DNA of 64,000 bases, taken from positions 86,534 to 150,533 of the forward strand of contig JAKJER010000011.1 in assembly GCA_022705325.1 (NCBI GenBank), written 5' to 3'. The position numbers and the translations under genes are program-made. Below are positions 59,691 to 64,000 of this stretch, in pieces; position 1 is the first letter of the stretch, and each line of letters starts with the position of its first letter. This DNA is from Planctomycetota bacterium (GTDB lineage: Bacteria > Planctomycetota > Phycisphaerae > SM23-33). Under the pieces are notes generated by a model. It ran no database searches, was not told where the DNA came from, and saw nothing but the letters and a program-made list of their open reading frames with translations.

Positions 59691-61835
59691 GTGACGAACC
59701 GAATGTCAATTGTTGCGCTAACGGCTGTGTTGCTGTCCGCATCCGCCCTGGTCCACGCCGACCTGTTCCTGGCCCCCTATGGGCCGGGCGACACGTGGAA
59801 AGTGTACGAAACCGTCACCTCGGCCCAGCTCTGGGTGAACGCCCAAGCCAATGCCCAGACGCGGGTCGATCCGTTGCTGGGCACGGCCACCACGGGTAAC
59901 CTGGTGACCATCCGCTCGGCGACGGAGAACAACTTCGTGTACAACGTGGTCCGGCGCGGCGGCAGCTGGTGGGCGGGCGGCACGGATCAGGCGGTCGAAG
60001 GCGAATGGCGCTGGATCAGCGACGGCGTGCAGTTCTGGCAGGGCGGCTCGGGCGGGACGCCGGTCGGCGGCAACTACACCAACTGGAACGGCGGCGAGCC
60101 CAACAACGCCGCCGGCGGCGAACACTACATGGAGTTCGTTGGTTCCACCGGGCGGTGGAACGACCACCTGCCCACCCAGAGCTTCAACTACATCGTCGAG
60201 TACGACACGGGCTTGACCGAGCTTCCGACGGCCACCGGAACGATGGTGCTCAACCCCGTCAATGGGCAGTACTACCAGGCCACGTCCACCAGCCAGAACT
60301 GGGTTAACGGCAAGGCCATCGCCGAAAGCCGCACCTTCCAGGGCGTGCGGGGCAAGATGATCGAGATCAACGACGCGGCCGAGTCCGCCTTCGCTCGCAG
60401 CCTGGGCGGCTATATCGGGCTGAACGACGACGTGATCTTCTCGGCGGGCGAGTCGAACAACAACCCCAACAACTGGGCCTGGACCGGCCCGGTGGACCCG
60501 GCTACCGGCAACTTCACCTACCGCACTCTGGCCGAGACGGGCTTCGTCTATTGGGGCGGGGTCGAGCCGAATGGCGGCGGCGGCGAGAACCACGGTGAGA
60601 TGCGGTCCGACACCATGTGGAACGACCTGAACGGCCTGACCCAGAGCCGTACCGCGGTAATCGAGTACGAAACGGGTCGGCTGGTCGCCAGCAACATTCG
60701 CGTCCGGACGGTCAACGGCACGAGCATGGGGACCGACATCGCTGCGATCCAGAACCTGATGAACGGGAAGTCCGCCCGGACCCGCGCCGACAGCGGGATG
60801 TATGCCGCCGTCAACCTGGGCGACCCGAACAACCCGGACGGCGAACGGTTTGCGGGCTACGCGCCCTTCCCCAATGACAATCCGCTGGTGGACGAGAACA
60901 ACTTCGCCGTCAAGGCCTACGCGACCATCGTGGTGCCCGCGGCCGGCGATTACACCTTCGGCATCTCCCATGATGACCAGGCCCAGCTCGTGGTCGACCG
61001 CGGCGACCAGCCCGGTCACGTGTACACCACGGCGGGCCAGACCGGCGAGCACTTCACGACGGTGAACTTCCCAGCCGCCGGAAGGTACAATGTCTACCTG
61101 AGCTTCGCGGAGATCGGCGGCGGCGCCCAGCTCGAGCTGTATGCCGCCTCGGGCGCCAAGACCGGCTACGACTCGTCGTTCCAGCTTGTGGGCGACACGG
61201 TCAACGGGGGGCTGGCCGCCGACGTCCTCCGAGATATCCATGTTCGCGAGGCCTTCCACACCACCGTCTACAAGTCGTCGACAGGGATCAACAATCTGGC
61301 CCAGGCCGACGCGCTGGTCGGCGGGCTCAACCAGATCGGGATGGCCGATGGCACGTTCCGCCAGGCCAACTTCCTGCAGAACGGAGACACCGGGAACTTC
61401 GGGATGGACTCGGCTTTCCCCGGCTTGGCGATGGGCGGAGACGACAGCAACTTCGTCGCCCGTACGCTGGCGCCCTTGGTGGTCATGCCGGGCATGGAGG
61501 GCTGGTGGACGTTCGGCATCAACGGCGACGACGGTGGGCGGCTGCGGATCAACGGCATCGACGTCATTGTGGACGACGCATTGCACGGGCCCACGGACAG
61601 GTTCGGTTCGATCTACCTGGCCCCCGGCGAGTACACGCTGGACATGTTGTTCTTCGAGTTGGGCGGTGGGGCCGAGAGCGAGCTGTTCTACGCCGCCGGC
61701 ATTCACACCAGCTTCAACAGCAGCTTCGACCTGCTGCTGGCCTCTTCCGTGCCCGAGCCGTGCACGCTGGCCCTGGCGGGACTGGCCATCGGCGGGATCG
61801 GCGGCTACATCCGACGCAGACGCACCGCTCGCTGA
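59691..61835 (+). CDS. PEP-CTERM secreted protein with lectin-like domains
   Basis: A 714-aa protein with start GTG 59691 (GAGAGGAG eight bases upstream). Signal peptide: MSIVALTAVLLSASALVHA region. Two C-type-lectin-like domains follow, one with WWAGGTDQAVEGEWRW, NYTNWNGGEPNN and a WN-type Ca-site segment, and a second with YIGLNDDVIFSAG and YWGGVEPNGGGGENH. Later beta-sandwich regions carry PA14-like patterns (SHDDQAQLVVDRG, NGDDGGRLRING). The C-terminus VPEPCTLALAGLAIGGIGG followed by YIRRRR is a PEP-CTERM tail. Role: glycan binding at the surface. Confidence 0.88.
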   Translation: MTNRMSIVALTAVLLSASALVHADLFLAPYGPGDTWKVYETVTSAQLWVNAQANAQTRVDPLLGTATTGNLVTIRSATENNFVYNVVRRGGSWWAGGTDQAVEGEWRWISDGVQFWQGGSGGTPVGGNYTNWNGGEPNNAAGGEHYMEFVGSTGRWNDHLPTQSFNYIVEYDTGLTELPTATGTMVLNPVNGQYYQATSTSQNWVNGKAIAESRTFQGVRGKMIEINDAAESAFARSLGGYIGLNDDVIFSAGESNNNPNNWAWTGPVDPATGNFTYRTLAETGFVYWGGVEPNGGGGENHGEMRSDTMWNDLNGLTQSRTAVIEYETGRLVASNIRVRTVNGTSMGTDIAAIQNLMNGKSARTRADSGMYAAVNLGDPNNPDGERFAGYAPFPNDNPLVDENNFAVKAYATIVVPAAGDYTFGISHDDQAQLVVDRGDQPGHVYTTAGQTGEHFTTVNFPAAGRYNVYLSFAEIGGGAQLELYAASGAKTGYDSSFQLVGDTVNGGLAADVLRDIHVREAFHTTVYKSSTGINNLAQADALVGGLNQIGMADGTFRQANFLQNGDTGNFGMDSAFPGLAMGGDDSNFVARTLAPLVVMPGMEGWWTFGINGDDGGRLRINGIDVIVDDALHGPTDRFGSIYLAPGEYTLDMLFFELGGGAESELFYAAGIHTSFNSSFDLLLASSVPEPCTLALAGLAIGGIGGYIRRRRTAR

Positions 61836-61861
61836 ACGGGCAGTACATCTGACCTGGTGAC

Positions 61862-61900
61862 GAAGAAGGGAGGCCGGCCAGCCGGTCTCCCTTCTTCCTT
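61862..61900 (+). terminator. Rho-independent terminator after the second PEP-CTERM gene
   Basis: GAAGAAGGGAG and CTCCCTTCTTC form an 11-bp stem enclosing a smaller GCCGG/CCGGT stem, followed by CTTTG. It ends the transcript 27 nt past the stop. Confidence 0.75.
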
Positions 61901-61928
61901 TGCCTTCGCGCCCTGGCGGAACTGCCCG

Positions 61929-61957
61929 CTGACCGCCGGCGGCTCGGCGGGTACAAT
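61929..61957 (+). promoter_or_regulatory. Promoter adjacent to the ATG (leaderless candidate)
   Basis: CTGACC (61929-61934), a 17-nt spacer and TACAAT (61952-61957). The predicted start, 61964, is the A of the ATG of the radical SAM gene. There is no ribosome binding site. Confidence 0.5.
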
Positions 61958-61963
61958 CCCCGT

Positions 61964-63403
61964 ATGCTCCTGGTCAACACCAATCGCATGAAGCCGCCCA
62001 TCGCGCCGGTCGGGCTGGAATACGTGGCCTCGGCATCGGCCGAGGCGGGTCGGCCTGCGGATATCCTCGACCTGTGCATGGTCGAGGACCCAGGCCGCTC
62101 TCTCCGTGAGTACTTCTCGCGTTGCAGCCCGCGCCTGGTGGGGCTGTCGATGCGGAACGTCGACGACTGCTTCTGGCCGAGCGGGCGGAGCTTCCTGGGC
62201 GACCTGCGAGATCTGGTGGGCAAGCTACGTACGCTGAGCGACGCGAAGATCGTCCTGGGCGGCGTGGGGTTCTCCATCTTCGCCAGGCGGATCGTGGAGT
62301 ACGTGGGGGCCGACTTCGGCATCCGCGGCGACGGCGAGCGGGCGCTGCCCGCACTGGCCGACGCCCTGGACGGACGGGGTCGGCTGGCCGACGTGCCGGG
62401 CCTGGTCTATCGGCCCGCGCGGGATGCAGCCCTGGTCGCCAACCCGCCCGCCTGGGGTGAACCGCTCCGCGTGCCCGCGCGGCGCGACCTGCTGGACAAC
62501 CGTGCGTACTTTCGCCTCGGCGGGCAGATCGGGTTGGAGACCAAGCGCGGCTGTCCGCGCTCGTGCGCGTACTGCGCGGACCCGCTGGCCAAGGGGCCCA
62601 GGTCGCGCCCGCGCCCGCCCGCGGAGGTCGCCGACGAGGCGGAGAACCTGCTGGCCCAGGGCATCGACGTGCTGCACCTGTGCGACAGCGAGTTCAACCT
62701 GCCCCGAGAGCACGCGCTGGCTGTCTGTCGGGAACTCATCGCCCGCCGCCTGGGCGAGGGGCTGAGATGGTATGTGTACCTGGCCGTCACGCCCTTCGAC
62801 GCCGAACTGGCCGATGCCATGGCCCGCGCGGGATGCGCGGGCATCAACTTCACCGGCGACGCCGCCGCGGGAGAGATGCTCGCCGCCTATGCCCAGCCGC
62901 ACCGTCGAGGGGACCTCGAGCGGGCTGTGCGGTTGTGCCGCGAGCACCGCATAGCCGTCATGGTCGACCTGCTGCTGGGCGGCCCGGGCGAGACGGAGGC
63001 AACGCTCCGCGAGAGCATCGACGTCCTCAAGGAGATCGGCCCCGACTGCTGCGGTGCCGCCCTGGGCCTGCGGGTGTATCCGGACACGGAAATCGCCCGG
63101 CGTATCGCGGCCATGGGACCGGCGGAGACCAACCCCGGCATCCGTCGCCGTTACGACGGTCCTGTGGACCTGCTCCAGCCGACGTTCTACATCGCGCCCG
63201 AGTTGGGCGAGCAGCCCGCCCGTCTCGTGCGAGACCTGATCGCCGGCGACGAGCGGTTCTTTCCGCCCAGCGACGAGGACCTCGCGGCCGGCGACCACAA
63301 CTACAACGACAACTCCACCCTCGTCGCCGCCATCGAGGCCGGGGCTCGCGGGGCCTATTGGCACATCCTCAAGAGCGACCCGCGCTGTCGCGGCGTGAGC
63401 TGA
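61964..63403 (+). CDS. B12-binding radical SAM protein
   Basis: A 479-aa cytosolic enzyme. An N-terminal cobalamin-binding-like region (~1-140; VLGGVGFSIF, VEYVGADFGIRGDGERALPAL) precedes the radical SAM core with the cluster Cys197/201/204 in CPRSCAYC and a late SAM-binding-type LLGGPGETEATLRESI. The family includes methyltransferases and methylthio- or ring-rearranging enzymes acting on unreactive carbon. The substrate is unknown. The mRNA is probably leaderless. It stands alone between the PEP-CTERM gene and the hydrolase. Confidence 0.85.
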   Translation: MLLVNTNRMKPPIAPVGLEYVASASAEAGRPADILDLCMVEDPGRSLREYFSRCSPRLVGLSMRNVDDCFWPSGRSFLGDLRDLVGKLRTLSDAKIVLGGVGFSIFARRIVEYVGADFGIRGDGERALPALADALDGRGRLADVPGLVYRPARDAALVANPPAWGEPLRVPARRDLLDNRAYFRLGGQIGLETKRGCPRSCAYCADPLAKGPRSRPRPPAEVADEAENLLAQGIDVLHLCDSEFNLPREHALAVCRELIARRLGEGLRWYVYLAVTPFDAELADAMARAGCAGINFTGDAAAGEMLAAYAQPHRRGDLERAVRLCREHRIAVMVDLLLGGPGETEATLRESIDVLKEIGPDCCGAALGLRVYPDTEIARRIAAMGPAETNPGIRRRYDGPVDLLQPTFYIAPELGEQPARLVRDLIAGDERFFPPSDEDLAAGDHNYNDNSTLVAAIEAGARGAYWHILKSDPRCRGVS

Positions 63404-63406
63404 CCG

Positions 63407-63435
63407 TTGCGTCCGGACGCGACGCTCCGCATAAT
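63407..63435 (+). promoter_or_regulatory. Promoter of the terminal hydrolase gene
   Basis: TTGCGT (63407-63412), a 17-nt spacer and CATAAT (63430-63435), 20 nt before the start codon with GAGGTGAAA. Confidence 0.5.
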
Positions 63436-63455
63436 GTGCGTCACGAGGTGAAAAC

Positions 63456-64000
63456 ATGAACGTTACTCTGCGATACGTGATTTCCGTTGCGATCGTGAGT
63501 CTTTCCGTTGCCGCCTTCGCCGCCGATCCGCCTGCCGCGGAGAAGGCGCCGGTGCTCAAGCCGCTGGCGGTGGTGGACGTCTGGCCGGGCACGGCGCCGG
63601 GCGAGAAGGGCGACATCGGCCCCGAGAAGGAGACGCCGCAGCGTCCGGGCCAGAAGCAGGTGGTCCGTCTGACCAACGTGAGCAAGCCCACGCTCACGGT
63701 GTACGCCCCGCCCAAGGACAAGGCCAACGGGGCGGCCGTGGTCATCTGCCCGGGTGGGGGGTACAGCATCCTGGCAATGGACCTGGAGGGCGAAGAAGTC
63801 GCGGCTTGGCTGAACTCGCTGGGCGTGACGGGGATCGTGCTGAAGTACCGCGTGCCGGCCCGCAAGGGCCTCCCGCGCCACCTGCCCCCGCTCCAGGACG
63901 CCCAGCGGGCTGTCAGCCTCGTGCGGGCCAAGGCGGGCGAGTGGGGGGTCGATCCCAAGCGGATCGGCATCCTGGGTTTCTCCGCCGGCGGGCACCTGGC
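63456..64000 (+). CDS. Exported alpha/beta hydrolase, 5' part
   Basis: The first 181 codons of a secreted esterase, cut by the right edge. Signal peptide: MNVTLRYVISVAIVSLSVAAFAA. The mature part has the beta-strand/oxyanion motif AVVICPGGGYSILAMDLEG and the nucleophile elbow GFSAGGHL near the break, with VDPKRIGILGF before it. This is the pattern of the BD-FAE/acetylxylan-esterase-like subgroup. It probably removes acetyl or other ester groups from polysaccharides. ATG 63456 follows GAGGTGAAA. Confidence 0.82.
   Translation, partial: MNVTLRYVISVAIVSLSVAAFAADPPAAEKAPVLKPLAVVDVWPGTAPGEKGDIGPEKETPQRPGQKQVVRLTNVSKPTLTVYAPPKDKANGAAVVICPGGGYSILAMDLEGEEVAAWLNSLGVTGIVLKYRVPARKGLPRHLPPLQDAQRAVSLVRAKAGEWGVDPKRIGILGFSAGGHL

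Overview
The window is very GC-rich, densely coded DNA from a bacterium that is most probably a planctomycete, perhaps a member of the Phycisphaerae. I infer this from two PEP-CTERM secreted proteins, a secreted protein with an N-terminal LEPR-XLL-like motif (LEDRLLLA), two hydrazine-synthase-alpha-related (HzsA-related) multidomain cytochromes, a sulfatase, Tat-exported Gfo/Idh/MocA oxidoreductases, HtrA-like proteins and many exported hydrolases. There are no rRNA genes, no tRNA genes that I could recognise, no CRISPR array and no intact insertion sequence.

Layout. 1-8.9 kb: a partial aldo/keto reductase, LarE, an exported alpha/beta hydrolase, an HzsA-related/SUMF1 fusion and a TIM-barrel isomerase. 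8.9-21 kb: a giant cyclophilin/LVIVD secreted protein, a URO-D-family protein with a 56-aa neighbour, PurN, two uncharacterised proteins, an M14-peptidase/SGNH-hydrolase fusion, an M50 protease and a SorC-like regulator with a clear palindromic operator. 21-27.5 kb: a possible E2 (UBC)-fold protein, then a second HzsA-related gene between two copies of a 48-bp direct repeat, a decayed gene, a sulfatase and a truncated GNAT. 28-32 kb: an ATP-grasp/HAD pair facing an SGNH/MBOAT acylation pair. 32-37.7 kb: HtrA, a degenerate HtrA-like partner and a HEAT-like protein.

37.7-48.1 kb is a selenium region: selA, selB, a newly recognised selenoprotein gene and a selD fused to a Cys-rich N-terminus and a CMD/AhpD-like C-terminal domain. 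It is interrupted by a metallopeptidase, a GH27 alpha-galactosidase and a TIR-transmembrane protein. The central discovery is the gene at 44951-46300. Its frame has an in-frame TGA (46172-46174) followed by 41 more sense codons with host-like codon use, a U-x-x-x-C motif and a compact hairpin 21-25 nt after the TGA that fits a bacterial SECIS element. It lies directly between selB and selD. It would be missed as a selenoprotein by ordinary gene calling, which stops at the TGA.

48.2-57.6 kb: an L,D-transpeptidase, a GH5-like protein, a discoidin-like lipoprotein, a seven-haem cytochrome c with a cytochrome b partner, and two Gfo/Idh/MocA proteins. 57.9-64 kb: two PEP-CTERM proteins, the second with C-type-lectin-like domains and an attenuator-like leader, then a radical SAM/B12-type protein and a partial acetyl-esterase-like hydrolase. 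Several genes have promoters with a -35 TTGNCN-like box, a 17-nt spacer and a -10 element. At two or three genes the -10 sits 6-7 nt before the ATG, which suggests leaderless transcripts.
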